A stretch of 34,534 bases of DNA from an uncultured Bacteroidales bacterium (GCA_947168515.1 CAMVMF010000036.1:1-34534), one strand, 5' to 3'. Counted from the stretch's first letter, positions 8,741-18,922 are shown. Translations and numbers: made by a program. The notes: generated by a model from the sequence alone, not told the origin.

Positions 8741-9502
8741 CTATCGCAAACTGTTGATGTAATTCCGTACTTCTTGACGGTCGTTGCTGAAAGTAAGGAC
8801 TGTCAACGCATGTTCGTAGTTTTCGGGGTCGATACAATGGGTGTATGCTAATTTTAGGAATTCTACTTGGCCCTTGGTGAAGGTGAAAGTGCCGGCTATA
8901 CGGGCTATTTGGTTGCTGGTGAAGGGTAGTCCATTGTTGAGCAATCCTTTGGCGGTTTCGCTTTTCTCAGAGTCAAATGATTGGTTGTTGAGAATGGATA
9001 CCATCTCGTTGACCCATTCGTCCGAAACTATTTTAGGCTCTTCTGGCACGACAACAGGTGGGGTGACAATCGGTTGGTTGATATTGGGTGTTCTCCTGAG
9101 CTGGCTGTGGTCATGTCTTGGCATACGGGCAGGAGGCGGTGTGACTATCATTTGGTCGCTGCGGTGGTCGTATTCAACGTATACGGCAGCACCTGCTATA
9201 TCGGCATACACGTCCACCACAGCAGCTTTGTGTGCGGGATGGTTAAGAACGACGATGACCTCTTGCAGATTATTGTCCAATCGGTCGATAACCACTTGTG
9301 TGCGGGGAACTGGATTCATTAAATCGCCATTGAGATAAACGAAGAAACTTTCAGCGTTTATGGCCTGTACGATAATGGTTGGTGAAGGCAAAGGTTTGAT
9401 GTCTGGTTTGTGTTTATGGAAAGGCTGGCCTTTTCCATGAGGTTGAGCAGCAAGTATGCAAGTCATTGTCAGTGATAGAAATAACAGGGCTATCCGTTTC
9501 AT
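8741..9502 (-). CDS. Secreted DUF4476 domain protein
   Basis: A 253-residue protein when started at the ATG whose product begins MKRIALLFLS. A start 27 bp upstream is possible but would put ten polar residues before the signal peptide. The signal peptide ends near residue 19 (ILAAQ). The middle is Pro-rich (residues about 110-150, with repeated 'TPP/PxVxPE' pieces). The last ~95 residues are a helical DUF4476 domain (from about SDEWVNEMVSIL, including FTSNQIARIAGTFTFTKGQVEFLKLAY). The function of DUF4476 is unknown. A -7-like element lies upstream. Confidence 0.85.
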   Translation of the reverse strand: MKRIALLFLSLTMTCILAAQPHGKGQPFHKHKPDIKPLPSPTIIVQAINAESFFVYLNGDLMNPVPRTQVVIDRLDNNLQEVIVVLNHPAHKAAVVDVYADIAGAAVYVEYDHRSDQMIVTPPPARMPRHDHSQLRRTPNINQPIVTPPVVVPEEPKIVSDEWVNEMVSILNNQSFDSEKSETAKGLLNNGLPFTSNQIARIAGTFTFTKGQVEFLKLAYTHCIDPENYEHALTVLTFSNDRQEVRNYINSLR

Positions 9503-9548
9503 ATTTTCTTTGTGTTTAGTGTTAAACATTTTGATACTTTCTCAAGTG

Positions 9549-9556
9549 CAAAAATA
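9549..9556 (-). promoter_or_regulatory. Possible -7 element for the DUF4476 gene
   Basis: The minus strand reads TATTTTTG, an exact TAnnTTTG Bacteroidota -7 box, 46 bp upstream of the chosen start. At the expected 19-bp distance there is no good TTTG, so the site is only half supported. Confidence 0.45.
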
Positions 9557-9682
9557 CATCTTTTTTTGAGGGGAAAATCCTATAGGACAACAAATTTTTC
9601 CCACTGTTTTAAGGAGATCGCCGGAGGACTCTTTTTTTTTGCTGGAGAGTTGGTGGTAGGATTGGACTGTGTTTGAGATTTG

Positions 9683-11131
9683 CTATTCCTTTAGCTCGTA
9701 AAGACGGTATAACTTAGTGGACAACTCTACTGGGCGGTATGTCGAATCGGAAATCACTTCGTTGTTGCACGCTATCAGGTGTTTCGGTAAAGGGGTTGTG
9801 ATACATTCGAGATTTGTTCCCAGTATTTCTATTTGTTTTGCTCGGTAGGCATAGTTGATAAAGCTGTATTCCTCATTGATATGTAATGGGGCAATGATTG
9901 TCTCTCCGATGTCAACATGTTGCGCGATCAGTTCTACGTCTTGCTGGATTTCTTTGTCACGGCCAGGCTTACCGTAATTGGCTATGTTCAAAGTAATGGA
10001 CACCATAGCCACTATTGCTGCCATAGTAGAAGCAACCATGCGAAATCTTTTACGGTCGTGGTCAAGCCATTGTTGTACACTGTCGTTGAGTAGGCTCCCT
10101 AAAGCAATGGCCAAAAATGGTAATACGGTCAAGAAGTAAAAGTCGCGTTGTTTTGTGCTGATTATCATGGGAATGACTCCGCATAGCGAAAATAAGAGGA
10201 ATGTGAAGAATGCTCTTTTGCTCTTATCGGAGAGAATGGGTAGGTTCGTTTTGCCTTTACTGAGCAATGTGATGCTAAGGATAACGATGGTCAGTGCCCA
10301 TACAATGGAGGTGCGTTCAAAGAATTTGATGATGATATAGTAGCGGCTGTCAACGGTCACCGACTTTGACCCACTAATAACCTGCTCGGAAAGGTAGGCT
10401 TTGAAGTACTCAACTGCTGTCGGCTGCAAGAGTCCGGTGACTAGGCAGCAAAGGATAAGTGCGGCCAAAGGAATAAGGCAATAGCAGAGTGCTTGAAGAA
10501 ATGTGTAGTTTTCCTCTTTGCGGGAACAGATTCTGTCAACCAACCATATAATCATTGGTAGACATAGCGGATAAAGTCCAGTGAATCCTTTGGTTAGGAA
10601 TGCCAAGTACAGGAAAAAACCAGCCAAAATGTGCCAGCAAATGTGTTTGCCTTGGCGGGAAGAAGATTGCATCATGCATAGGGTTGATGCAAGTACAAAC
10701 ACCCCCATGGTGCCTTCCAACAGGTTGTCGCATGCATATTGCGAAACCATTGGGACCAAAACCCATAGCATAAGCGGCAGCCATCCCATCTCTCGTTTGA
10801 AACCATTTCGTTCCCACAACCGCAACAGCAGCAGGCCCGAGAGAATGAACATCAGTAACGAATATCCTTTGCAAACTCCAATGTGGATGCCGAAGACCTT
10901 ATAGCAAAGGGCAAGCATTCCGAATGCCAGAGGTGGGTGTCCGATAAAAGGCTTGCACGAAGAAGGCAAAAGCATGGGCTCCCAGAACGAACCAATGCCT
11001 CGTGCCATATTGGCCGCAATATTATCATAGATAAGGCCATCCATGAACATACCCGTGGTTGTCAGCTCGTTGCATATCTCAATAAAGAATATGCCGATTG
11101 CGATAAGGAACAAAGGCCATTTTTTTTGCAT
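9683..11131 (-). CDS. Membrane glycosyltransferase, GT39/ArnT-like (GT-C fold)
   Basis: A 482-residue polytopic membrane protein. An N-terminal TM helix is followed by an extracytoplasmic loop with acidic residues (FMDGLIYDNIAANMARG), the position of the GT-C catalytic aspartate. About ten further hydrophobic segments follow, up to residue ~400, then a soluble C-terminal part of about 90 residues. The family transfers sugars from polyprenyl-phosphate carriers to lipid A, proteins or glycans. Donor and acceptor here are unknown. It starts 50 bp after uvrB on the same strand and may be cotranscribed with it. Confidence 0.8.
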   Translation of the reverse strand: MQKKWPLFLIAIGIFFIEICNELTTTGMFMDGLIYDNIAANMARGIGSFWEPMLLPSSCKPFIGHPPLAFGMLALCYKVFGIHIGVCKGYSLLMFILSGLLLLRLWERNGFKREMGWLPLMLWVLVPMVSQYACDNLLEGTMGVFVLASTLCMMQSSSRQGKHICWHILAGFFLYLAFLTKGFTGLYPLCLPMIIWLVDRICSRKEENYTFLQALCYCLIPLAALILCCLVTGLLQPTAVEYFKAYLSEQVISGSKSVTVDSRYYIIIKFFERTSIVWALTIVILSITLLSKGKTNLPILSDKSKRAFFTFLLFSLCGVIPMIISTKQRDFYFLTVLPFLAIALGSLLNDSVQQWLDHDRKRFRMVASTMAAIVAMVSITLNIANYGKPGRDKEIQQDVELIAQHVDIGETIIAPLHINEEYSFINYAYRAKQIEILGTNLECITTPLPKHLIACNNEVISDSTYRPVELSTKLYRLYELKE

Positions 11132-11181
11132 CAGATTCTTTTCTTATAGCGGTTGGTCAGCACCTGTTTCTACGGCTCAGT

Positions 11182-13341
11182 TTACCGGGCATCTTCAAGT
11201 GCTTTTTGCATTTCACGGATTTGGTCGCGGTATTTGGCGGCAGCCATAAAGTCCATTTCTTTAGCAGCCTGCTGCATCTTGCGCTGGGCATCGCGGATTT
11301 CTTTGCGCAGCTGTGCTTGTGTTTTGTTGAACCATTGTGGGTCGGGTTCGCTGACCATTGAAGGTTGGTTCTCCTCAGATTCGGCAACGGAGGGCAACGG
11401 CTGGTTGTTGTGGGGGTTGTACCTGCTTTTGCCTCCGTTGTGTGCCGGCGTGTTGAGGGCATAGGGTGAGGCGGCAATGTTGGGGATATTGGGACCTTCG
11501 GGTGCTTTGTCCTCCATGTGTTCTTCGGCCGCCCGTTCAATGACGCTGGTGGAACCCATGATGGCATCCACACTTTTGACAATCTGACGGGGCACGATAC
11601 CGTGTTCCATGTTGTAGCGTATCTGTTTCTCTCGGTGGCGGTTGGTCTCGTCGATGGCACGTTGCATGCTGCCAGTGATGGTGTCGCCATAGAGGATGGC
11701 CTTGCTGTGCACGTTGCGGGCGGCACGCCCGATGGTCTGGATGAGGGCACGGTCGCTGCGCAGGAATCCTTCTTTGTCGGCATCTAAGATGGCTACGAGA
11801 GAGACCTCGGGCAGGTCCAGACCCTCGCGGAGCAGGTTGACCCCGACCAATACGTCGAAGACCCCCATGCGAAGGTCACGCATAATCTCTACGCGCTCCA
11901 GGGTGTCCACATCGCTATGGATATATTTGCTGCGGATGCCCAGGTTGATAAGGTAGCTGGTCATTTCCTCTGCCATGCGTTTGGTAAGCGTGGTGACCAA
12001 GACGCGCTCGCCTTTGTAGACGGTTTTCTCTATCTCGTCCAGCAGGTCGTCTACTTGGCTGGTGGCAGGCCTGACTTCGACCACGGGGTCGAGCAGCCCC
12101 GTAGGACGGATCACCTGTTCCACCACCACGCCTTCTGCCTCCTGTAGCTCATATTGGGCAGGGGTGGCGCTGATATAGATGGTCTGCCCTGTGATGCTGT
12201 AGAACTCGTCGTATGTGAGAGGGCGGTTGTCCAATGCCGAGGGCAGGCGGAACCCATACTCTACCAATGACTTCTTGCGGGAACGGTCTCCGCCGTACAT
12301 GGCTCCAATCTGTGGAATGGTGACATGGCTCTCATCCACCACTAGCAGAAAGTCGTCCGGAAAATAATCTATCAGACAGAAAGGTCTGTCGCCCTCTTTG
12401 CGCCCGTCAAAGTAGCGTGAGTAGTTTTCGATGCCGCTGCAGTAGCCTAACTCCTGAATCATCTCAAGGTCATAGTTGACACGTTCTTCCAGTCGTTTTG
12501 CCTCCAAAGGCTTGTCTATGGAGTAGAAATAGTCTCGCTGGGCGAACATATCGTCCTGAATCTGGTGTAGGGCATCGGCCATATTCTCTTTGGATGTAAG
12601 GAAGTTGCTGGCAGGGTAAATGGTAATGTCCTTAAACGTTTCCAGCTTCTGTCCGCTGATGGGGTCGAAGCTCTCCAGACTCTCTATCTCATCGTCCCAA
12701 AAGGAGATGCGGAAACAAAAGTCGGCAAATGAGGGAAAAACGTCAACAGTCTCCCCCTTAACCCGAAAACGGCCATTGGTGAATTCAATCTCGTTGCGCA
12801 CGTACTGGGCATCAAGCAGCATGAGTAGGAGATTGTCGCGTGTGAGCCGTTGCCCCACTTTGATATTGATGGTGCTGCGCTTAAATTCGGCGGGGTTGCC
12901 GATGCCGTAGATGCAGCTGACCGAACATACCACTATCACGTCGCGTCGGCCACTCAGCAGGGCCGAGGAGGCACGTAGCCGCAGCTTGTCCAGATCGTCG
13001 TTAATGGCTAAGTCTTTTTCAATATAGGTGTTGGTGGCAGCAATGTAGGCTTCGGGTTGGTAGTAGTCGTAGTAAGAGACAAAGTATTCGACAGCGTTGT
13101 TGGGGAAGAATTGCTTGAATTCTCCATACAATTGAGCGGCAAGGGTTTTGTTATGACTCATGACCAAGGTGGGACGGTTCAGCTGGGCGATAACGTTGGC
13201 CACGGTGAAAGTCTTTCCACTCCCGGTGACGCCTTGCAGCACTTGTGCCCGTTGGCCGCTCTTGATGCCTGCCACCAATTCTTTGATGGCTTCTATTTGG
13301 TCGCCCATGGGGGCAAAGTCGGATTTCAGTTCAAAATTCAT
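11182..13341 (-). CDS. uvrB: UvrABC excinuclease subunit B
   Basis: Damage-verifying helicase-like subunit of nucleotide excision repair, which loads UvrC. The start chosen is the ATG of [15 protein letters not shown], giving 719 residues; the open frame upstream has no homology and runs into the preceding gene. Visible motifs: Walker A GVTGSGKT (37-44), the beta-hairpin segment [11 protein letters not shown], the DESHVTIPQ box, [29 protein letters not shown] (motif VI), and a C-terminal UVR helical hairpin (from [11 protein letters not shown] to the end) that contacts UvrC. A Bacteroidota-style variable linker of about 60 residues precedes the UVR motif. Confidence 0.97.
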   Translation of the reverse strand: MNFELKSDFAPMGDQIEAIKELVAGIKSGQRAQVLQGVTGSGKTFTVANVIAQLNRPTLVMSHNKTLAAQLYGEFKQFFPNNAVEYFVSYYDYYQPEAYIAATNTYIEKDLAINDDLDKLRLRASSALLSGRRDVIVVCSVSCIYGIGNPAEFKRSTINIKVGQRLTRDNLLLMLLDAQYVRNEIEFTNGRFRVKGETVDVFPSFADFCFRISFWDDEIESLESFDPISGQKLETFKDITIYPASNFLTSKENMADALHQIQDDMFAQRDYFYSIDKPLEAKRLEERVNYDLEMIQELGYCSGIENYSRYFDGRKEGDRPFCLIDYFPDDFLLVVDESHVTIPQIGAMYGGDRSRKKSLVEYGFRLPSALDNRPLTYDEFYSITGQTIYISATPAQYELQEAEGVVVEQVIRPTGLLDPVVEVRPATSQVDDLLDEIEKTVYKGERVLVTTLTKRMAEEMTSYLINLGIRSKYIHSDVDTLERVEIMRDLRMGVFDVLVGVNLLREGLDLPEVSLVAILDADKEGFLRSDRALIQTIGRAARNVHSKAILYGDTITGSMQRAIDETNRHREKQIRYNMEHGIVPRQIVKSVDAIMGSTSVIERAAEEHMEDKAPEGPNIPNIAASPYALNTPAHNGGKSRYNPHNNQPLPSVAESEENQPSMVSEPDPQWFNKTQAQLRKEIRDAQRKMQQAAKEMDFMAAAKYRDQIREMQKALEDAR

Positions 13342-13399
13342 GGTGCTAGAGTTTTGTTGGTAGAATACGATGGAGTTAGTGAAGTGTATGTGATTTTGT

Positions 13400-14983
13400 T
13401 TACATGTATTGGTCCAGGCTGGCAGCAATGGCCTCGATGGCCTTTACCCCGTCAATGGCGGAAGAAACGATACCCCCAGCATAGCCGGCACCCTCGCCGC
13501 AAGGATAGAGATGGTGCAGTTGCGGGTGCTGCAGTGTTGCATCACGAGGAATACGAACAGGGGAGGAGGTCCGGCTTTCTACGGCCAGCACACTTGCCTT
13601 GTCGGTGTAAAATCCATGCATCTTACGTCCAAAGTCCTGCAACCCCAGTTGCAGGCTCTTCACGATAAAGGGTGGGAGTAACTCATAGAGAGGGCGGTTT
13701 AGGGTCTTGCCTAAATAGTTGCTTTTGTTATTGCTCTGGCTGGGTTTTCCTTGGCAGAAGTCAGTGAGACGTTGGATGGGGGCACTGATGCTGCCTCCTA
13801 CGGCTTCGAAAATAGTTCGTTCTACATCCCGTTGGAAATGCAACAATGCCAAAGGACCCTTTGGGGCATATTCCGGCACATCGTCCAGCGAAACAGTAAC
13901 GGCAATGCCGCTATTGGCAAAGGGCGAATTGCGCTTGGCGTTGCTCATGCCGTTGACCACTTGCTGTTGTCCGTCGGTGGCGGCAGGCACGATGACCCCG
14001 CCAGGGCACATGCAGAAGGAGAACACGCCGTGACCATCCACCTGGGTGGTCAGGCTGTAGGCCGCAGGCGGCAGATAGTCGAGTTGCGAACGGTTGCGGT
14101 CGTTGATGTGGTATTGGATTTCGTTGATGAGTGCTTGTGGATGCTCCACGCGTATCCCCATGGCAAAGGGCTTGGGCTCCAATAGCCAACCCTTTTGGTC
14201 GAAGAGTTCATAGATGTCTCTGGCCGAATGCCCTGTGGCCAATATGACAGCCTGGCCCAAATATTGGTTTCCTTGGGTGTCTTCAACTCCTTGCACAAGG
14301 GTCTCTCCTGCCTCCTGTTTCAGTATTAGGTTGCAGACCTGTGTCGAAAAGTGATACTCTCCGCCATACGTCAGAATGGTTTTCCTCATATTGGCAATGA
14401 TGCCGCTCAACTTGTCGGTGCCTATGTGGGCATGGGCATCGATGGCTATGGAAGGGTCGGCACCATGTTCTATGAAACGGTGCATTATTCCTTCCACATT
14501 GCCACGTTTGGTGCTTCGTGTGTATAGTTTGCCATCTGAATAGGTGCCTGCCCCGCCCTCGCCAAAACACCAATTGCTGTTGGGATTTACCTCCTGTGTG
14601 CGGGCCAGCTGGGCTATGTCCCTGCGGCGCTCTTCTACAGGTTTGCCCCGCTCCAATAGGATGGGTTTCAAGCCCAATTCCAATGCCCTTAGGGCTGCGA
14701 ACAGTCCGGCAGGCCCCGCGCCCACGATGATAACGGCAGGCCTGTTGTGGCAGTCTCGATAGGCTCCCTGATAGCGTGGCGCTACATATTCCTCGCCACA
14801 ATAGAGCTCAACCGTAGCGTGGTAGAGGATGCGGCCTCGCCGTGAGTCTAGGCTCCTACGCAGCACCTCCACATGGGCCAGGTCGGCTAGTGGTATGCCT
14901 GTTTTGCGGGCCACGGCCTGTTTGAGCAAGTCGGCTGAACAGTACTCTCTGGGGGTGAGGTCTATGGAAAGTTGCTGTCTCAT
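13400..14983 (-). CDS. FAD-dependent oxidoreductase (COG2509-type)
   Basis: About 527 residues from the ATG of [11 protein letters not shown]; an in-frame ATG 30 bp upstream overlaps the end of porT and is less likely. An N-terminal ferredoxin-like region (about 1-80, with the [10 protein letters not shown] motif) precedes a Rossmann FAD-binding motif, [19 protein letters not shown]. Later motifs are [27 protein letters not shown] and the C-terminal [22 protein letters not shown]-contact motif. These are hallmarks of the 'uncharacterized FAD-dependent dehydrogenase' family. The physiological substrate is unknown. It sits in the ansA-porT-FAD-uvrB-GT39 run with a 19-bp gap from porT. Confidence 0.88.
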   Translation of the reverse strand: MRQQLSIDLTPREYCSADLLKQAVARKTGIPLADLAHVEVLRRSLDSRRGRILYHATVELYCGEEYVAPRYQGAYRDCHNRPAVIIVGAGPAGLFAALRALELGLKPILLERGKPVEERRRDIAQLARTQEVNPNSNWCFGEGGAGTYSDGKLYTRSTKRGNVEGIMHRFIEHGADPSIAIDAHAHIGTDKLSGIIANMRKTILTYGGEYHFSTQVCNLILKQEAGETLVQGVEDTQGNQYLGQAVILATGHSARDIYELFDQKGWLLEPKPFAMGIRVEHPQALINEIQYHINDRNRSQLDYLPPAAYSLTTQVDGHGVFSFCMCPGGVIVPAATDGQQQVVNGMSNAKRNSPFANSGIAVTVSLDDVPEYAPKGPLALLHFQRDVERTIFEAVGGSISAPIQRLTDFCQGKPSQSNNKSNYLGKTLNRPLYELLPPFIVKSLQLGLQDFGRKMHGFYTDKASVLAVESRTSSPVRIPRDATLQHPQLHHLYPCGEGAGYAGGIVSSAIDGVKAIEAIAASLDQYM

Positions 14984-15002
14984 CGTGTTTGTGATTGAGA
15001 GG

Positions 15003-15713
15003 TCATCCTTCAAAGGTGAAGGAAATCATAAAGGTGCGTGAGAGCAGCTCGGTCACCGATTGGGTGTAGTAGTCGTCGTCCTCTACCCGCAGGTCCACTA
15101 AGCCAAAGGCCGACTTGAACTCGATAGCAAACTTCACGTAGCGCAGGAAGAAGTCGAACCCCACACCTGCCGTATAGCGCAGGTCTACGGGGTTGAGTCG
15201 GATAATGGATTCGTCGTTGTTGTTCTTGTTTTTGCGCAAGGAGGCAAAGTCGAATCCCCACACACCGCCGGCGGTTAGGTAGGGGCGGAAGTTGCCATAA
15301 CGCTTGGCTCTGAACTTCAGCTCAACCGGTATTTCGCCATAGACCGACTCCACGGTGCGGCGCGTGTCGTACTTCCAGTGGGTGGAGGTGTAGTCCGCGG
15401 ACCATACGTATGACATGTCTCGGCTGATGAGTGTGATGCCGGGGAGTAGCCGAAGGTTGAAATAGTCGCTCAGCCGCATATCGCCAATGACGTTGATGTG
15501 GAAACCGGGGCTATAGTAGGAGGTGGTGCCGAGGATAGTTTGGCGTATAGTGTCCTGCTCCGAGTATTGAAGGTCAAATTTGGACTGCGTGTAGCCCACC
15601 TGAATGCCGTAATGGAACTTCCGTGTGTCGAAAGTATTCAGGTGCCCCGGTCGGTCCTGGGCCCAGCCTCCTAGGGCTGGCAGCAGCAATAGTATGAGAA
15701 TGTATTTCTTCAA
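15003..15713 (-). CDS. porT: PorT-like outer membrane beta-barrel (type IX secretion/gliding)
   Basis: A 236-residue protein with a signal peptide (to about WAQ, residue 19) and an eight-strand beta-barrel pattern ending in aromatic-flanked FTFEG. It follows the PorT/SprT order of features: an early FHYGIQVGYTQSKFDL strand, INVIGDMRLSDYFNLRLLPG, the SVYGEIPVELKFRAKRYGNF block, then RPYLTAGGVWGFDF and VDLRYTAGVGFDFFLRYVKF. PorT/SprT is an accessory outer-membrane protein needed for type IX secretion in Porphyromonas and Flavobacterium. Assignment is by recalled family pattern; a generic outer-membrane barrel protein remains possible. Its start overlaps the ansA stop by 4 nt. Confidence 0.75.
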   Translation of the reverse strand: MKKYILILLLLPALGGWAQDRPGHLNTFDTRKFHYGIQVGYTQSKFDLQYSEQDTIRQTILGTTSYYSPGFHINVIGDMRLSDYFNLRLLPGITLISRDMSYVWSADYTSTHWKYDTRRTVESVYGEIPVELKFRAKRYGNFRPYLTAGGVWGFDFASLRKNKNNNDESIIRLNPVDLRYTAGVGFDFFLRYVKFAIEFKSAFGLVDLRVEDDDYYTQSVTELLSRTFMISFTFEG

Positions 15714-16744
15714 TTGTGTGCGTTTTCGTTAGGGATGGTCATCTCGCCGCGGAGCGGATAGGTCAGGCTCCGGCGGACATGGTCGAGGTCGTTGGGGTAA
15801 GTGCCCAACAGGTACATCATCTTGGTCACGGCAGCCTCCAAGGTGATGTCGCTACCACCAATGACGCCAATGCGGCTGAGGTCGCAGCTGGCTTCGTATT
15901 GGTCAAGGATGACGGAACCTGCCTTGCACTGAGTGACATCAAGGATGATGATGTTTCGCTTGATGGCGTCTTCCAAAGCGTTGATGAACCAAGGCTCTGT
16001 GGGCGCATTGCCCGAACCGAAAGTCTCAATGATGACACCATGCAGGTCCTTGGTGTGAAGGATGGCGTCGACAGCATTGGGGGTGATGCCGGGGAAGAGC
16101 TTCAGTACGGCAATGTTGCGGTCGAACCGCTTACGCACGTCCAAAGGCTTTTCGGGCTTCTTGAGGAAGAGGCTTTTGTTGAAGCTAAAACGGATGCCGG
16201 CAACTGCCAGTGCTGGATAATTGTAGCTGGTGAAGGCATCGAAGTTTTCGGCACTGACTTTGGTGCTGCGGTTTCCGCGGTAGAGTCGGTTCTCAAAGAA
16301 AAGACATACCTCCGGTATATATACCTCGCGGCAGGAGGCCAGCTCAAGGGCGCAGATGATGTTCTCGCGACCGTCGGTACGTAGCACCCCCATAGGCAGC
16401 TGGCTGCCAGTAAGGATGATGGGTTTGGAGAGGTTCTTGAACATGAAACTCAACGCCGATGCGGTATATGCCATCGTGTCGGTTCCGTGCAGGATGACAA
16501 ACCCATCGTAATCGTCGTAGTTGCGTTCGATTATCTCAGCCAACTCTATCCAGCTGGTGGGTGTCATGTTGGAGGAGTCTATGATGTTCTCCATCTGGCA
16601 GGTGTCAATCTCGTAGGCACAGTTGCGCAGCTCTGGAACCACATCATAGATGTGTCTCATGGGATAGGGCTTCAGCGAGCCGTTGGCATCCTGTACCATG
16701 CCGATGGTTCCGCCAGTATATACAATCAGGACTTTGTTCTTCAT
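15710..16744 (-). CDS. ansA: Type I L-asparaginase
   Basis: Hydrolyses L-asparagine to aspartate and ammonia; the missing signal peptide points to the cytoplasmic type I enzyme. The 344-residue product has both catalytic threonine motifs: YTGGTIGM with T13, and ILHGTDTM with T88-D89. The substrate-binding DSSNMTP (S58) is also present. Length and order are normal for AnsA. It begins the run ansA-porT-FAD oxidoreductase-uvrB-GT39 and overlaps porT by 4 nt, so the two are translationally coupled. Confidence 0.93.
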   Translation of the reverse strand: MKNKVLIVYTGGTIGMVQDANGSLKPYPMRHIYDVVPELRNCAYEIDTCQMENIIDSSNMTPTSWIELAEIIERNYDDYDGFVILHGTDTMAYTASALSFMFKNLSKPIILTGSQLPMGVLRTDGRENIICALELASCREVYIPEVCLFFENRLYRGNRSTKVSAENFDAFTSYNYPALAVAGIRFSFNKSLFLKKPEKPLDVRKRFDRNIAVLKLFPGITPNAVDAILHTKDLHGVIIETFGSGNAPTEPWFINALEDAIKRNIIILDVTQCKAGSVILDQYEASCDLSRIGVIGGSDITLEAAVTKMMYLLGTYPNDLDHVRRSLTYPLRGEMTIPNENAHN

Positions 16745-16853
16745 AGGTTCTTTTTTTTAGGAATGTCGATGTTTTTTTACTTGGAAACTGCTTGAATGTG
16801 ACCAGTGTTTCGTGTTTGGCATGCTGTTGGATGAGTGGGTCTCAGGCGGTTTC

Positions 16854-17258
16854 TTATTCTTTATGTTCCTCTTCGAATTGTTTGATGGCCTTGCGTAGCG
16901 AGTCGGGGATGGGCGCACTGGTTTGGGTAAGGCGGCTGTAGCCGGAGAGAATGGTGTGGCAGCTGGCGCAGATGTCTCCCGTGTCGGTGTCGACCACCTG
17001 TTGTTTGACGGTGACGCTCTTGTTGCCTATTTTCTCTGTATGGGTGGTGATGTGGATGTGGTCGTGGAAATGTATTTGGGTGAGGAAGTCTACCTCAAGG
17101 TGGACAATCACCACGGTGAACTCGCCTGTTTCGGGTGGGACGCCTACTGCTGAGAAGTACTCCGACTTTCCTAAGTCGAAATACTCCATGATGACGGCGT
17201 TGTTGATGTGCCCCATTTGGTCCACGTCGTTGAATCTGATTTGTATGGGCAGAATCAT
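16854..17258 (-). CDS. Acyl-CoA thioesterase, hotdog fold (4HBT/YbgC-like)
   Basis: A 134-residue single hotdog-domain protein. The catalytic motif D13-x-x-G16-H17-x-N19 (in RFNDVDQMGHINN) is intact, followed by the long hotdog helix (VIMEYFDLGKSEYF) and beta strands that include a His-rich loop (FHDHIHITTH). Enzymes of this type hydrolyse acyl-CoA thioesters; the substrate is not predictable from sequence. It stands alone between the tRNA-Phe terminator and ansA. Confidence 0.87.
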   Translation of the reverse strand: MILPIQIRFNDVDQMGHINNAVIMEYFDLGKSEYFSAVGVPPETGEFTVVIVHLEVDFLTQIHFHDHIHITTHTEKIGNKSVTVKQQVVDTDTGDICASCHTILSGYSRLTQTSAPIPDSLRKAIKQFEEEHKE

Positions 17259-17329
17259 GTAGTATGTATTGTCTTTATTATTAGTATCAACTTTATTAAC
17301 TTCGGCCTAGCGGCCATGCAACATAAACG

Positions 17330-17357
17330 AAAAAAGGAAGCAATTATTATTGCTTCC
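17330..17357 (-). terminator. Terminator downstream of tRNA-Phe
   Basis: A perfect 9-bp stem, GGAAGCAAT at 17336-17344 pairing with ATTGCTTCC at 17349-17357, with a 4-nt loop. On the minus strand it is followed by six T. The plus strand is also followed by a T-rich run, so it could stop transcription both ways. Confidence 0.88.
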
Positions 17358-17371
17358 CTTTATTTTTTTTG

Positions 17372-17444
<73 letters not shown>

Positions 17445-17470
17445 ATCAATTTCTCTCTTGAAATCGGTTG

Positions 17471-17501
17471 CAAAAGTACTACATTTTTTTGAATTGGCAA
17501 A
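17471..17501 (-). promoter_or_regulatory. Consensus Bacteroidota promoter of tRNA-Phe
   Basis: On the minus strand TTTG (17498-17501) is separated by exactly 19 bp from TACTTTTG (17471-17478), matching TTTG-N19-TAnnTTTG in full. The tRNA 5' end lies 26 bp downstream of the -7 box. Confidence 0.9.
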
Positions 17502-17626
17502 ATATTTTTTTGCAAAAAGTTGCAAGTTGCTGTCTCTTAATGCTGTTTTTTTTTATTTCTCATTTCTCTTGTTGCCCGAAAATGGCGCAAACCTGACGGA
17601 GAAAAACCTATTTTTGGGGTATTTTT

Positions 17627-18295
17627 CTATTTTTTTTCTATTTCTTCAACCAGGGTCTTGCTAGCTTTTTTCTCTTCATCTTTTTTCGAAAAGAAGATCT
17701 GGTCGATAATAAGCCAGATGGCACCAATGGTGATGGCGGCGTCGGCCACATTAAAGATGGCACTGAAAAAGACAAAGGGTTGCCCACCCCAGATGGGTAC
17801 CCAGTCGGGCCAGGTGGAGTCTATGATAGGAAAGTAAAACATGTCCACTACACGCCCTTGCAGGAATGGGGCGTAACCGCCTTCTGGCGGAAACATTTGA
17901 GCTATGTTGTAGTAACTTTCGTTGAAAATGAGTCCGTAGAAGCAACTGTCTATGACATTGCCTACGGCACCAGTGAAAATCAGTGCCAGATAGATGGATG
18001 GCACAGTGCGGACTCCTTTTTTGATGCGATGGATCAAATACCAGCAGAGTGCTCCGGACGCAACGATGCGGAAGAGCGAAAGGATGACTTTTCCGGTGCT
18101 TCCGCCTATTTTCATTCCAAAGGCAAAGCCTTCATTTTCTGTAAAGTGCAGCAGGCACCAATTGCCTATCAGCGGTATCTCTTCGCCAATGTGCATGTGG
18201 GTTTTTACCAGTATTTTCACCAGCTGGTCAATGACCAGAATCCCAAAAATCAGGCTGAAGATGAGGATGTATTGTTTCTTTTTCTTTTTGTCCAT
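17627..18295 (-). CDS. lspA: Lipoprotein signal peptidase (signal peptidase II)
   Basis: Inner-membrane aspartyl protease that cleaves prolipoproteins before the lipidated cysteine. The 222-residue product has four hydrophobic segments and both catalytic aspartates: D116 in GAVGNVIDSCFYG and D185 in FNVADAAIT. An NEGFAFG motif lies near residue 54. The insertion between the aspartates (about 125-170) makes it longer than E. coli LspA, as is usual in Bacteroidota. It is the last gene of the packed minus-strand run and would process lipoproteins such as those at 6374 and 19893. Confidence 0.95.
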   Translation of the reverse strand: MDKKKKKQYILIFSLIFGILVIDQLVKILVKTHMHIGEEIPLIGNWCLLHFTENEGFAFGMKIGGSTGKVILSLFRIVASGALCWYLIHRIKKGVRTVPSIYLALIFTGAVGNVIDSCFYGLIFNESYYNIAQMFPPEGGYAPFLQGRVVDMFYFPIIDSTWPDWVPIWGGQPFVFFSAIFNVADAAITIGAIWLIIDQIFFSKKDEEKKASKTLVEEIEKK

Positions 18296-18343
18296 AATGG
18301 TATAATAACTTCATACGGCTACTTTTATTGCCTTGCCGCTAAA

Positions 18344-18922
18344 TTATACTTCTTTGCCATAGCGGTCTTCTATGGCTTCCAGCAGTTCGTCATACCAGTC
18401 TTGTCCGAACCGGCGTATCAGCGGTTCTTTCAGATATTGGTATAGAGGGGGCCCGCATTCCTTTCCCTTTGCAACGGCACACCGGCAAATGTCCCATTGG
18501 TGGTAGTTGAGGGCTTTGAACTCGCCAAACTCGTCCACCCGGATGGGGTACAGGTGGCAGGAGATGGGTTTCATGAAACCGATTTTCCCGTCCCGGTAGG
18601 CCTGCTCGATGGCGCACAGGGCGGCGCCGTCCTTGCCCCATGCCACATAGGCACACTCTCGGCCACCCACCAGCGGGGTGCAGGGCTCGGCAGCGTTGTC
18701 CAATGCCGAAACGCCTTCCTCGTGCACCACCTTCAGCCCTTCTACGGTCATGTAGGGCTCCACTTCAGGCAGCACCTGTTCCAGAATGCCAATCTCCTCT
18801 TCTAGCAGCGGTGCCCCGCAGTCTCCATCCACGCAGCATTGTCCCTTGCATTGGGATAGGTCGCAGCAAAAACGTTTCTCGGCAATGTCTTCTGATATAA
18901 TGCAGTCTTTGACTATCAGCAT
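18344..18922 (-). CDS. DUF3109 family cysteine-cluster protein
   Basis: A 192-residue soluble protein with an N-terminal cysteine cluster (C19, C20, C25, C29, C30, C35), a later CTPLVGGRECAYV segment and a CHLYPIRV motif. This matches DUF3109, related to the YkgJ zinc/iron cysteine-cluster group. Metal binding is likely but the function is unknown. It lies between the hydroxyacid dehydrogenase (28-bp gap) and lspA (48-bp gap), a neighbourhood suggesting cotranscription only. Confidence 0.88.
   Translation of the reverse strand: MLIVKDCIISEDIAEKRFCCDLSQCKGQCCVDGDCGAPLLEEEIGILEQVLPEVEPYMTVEGLKVVHEEGVSALDNAAEPCTPLVGGRECAYVAWGKDGAALCAIEQAYRDGKIGFMKPISCHLYPIRVDEFGEFKALNYHQWDICRCAVAKGKECGPPLYQYLKEPLIRRFGQDWYDELLEAIEDRYGKEV

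Noticed and set aside
13342..13428. N-terminal extension of uvrB
   Set aside because: It overlaps the end of the FAD oxidoreductase gene and precedes the conserved UvrB N terminus ([13 protein letters not shown]).
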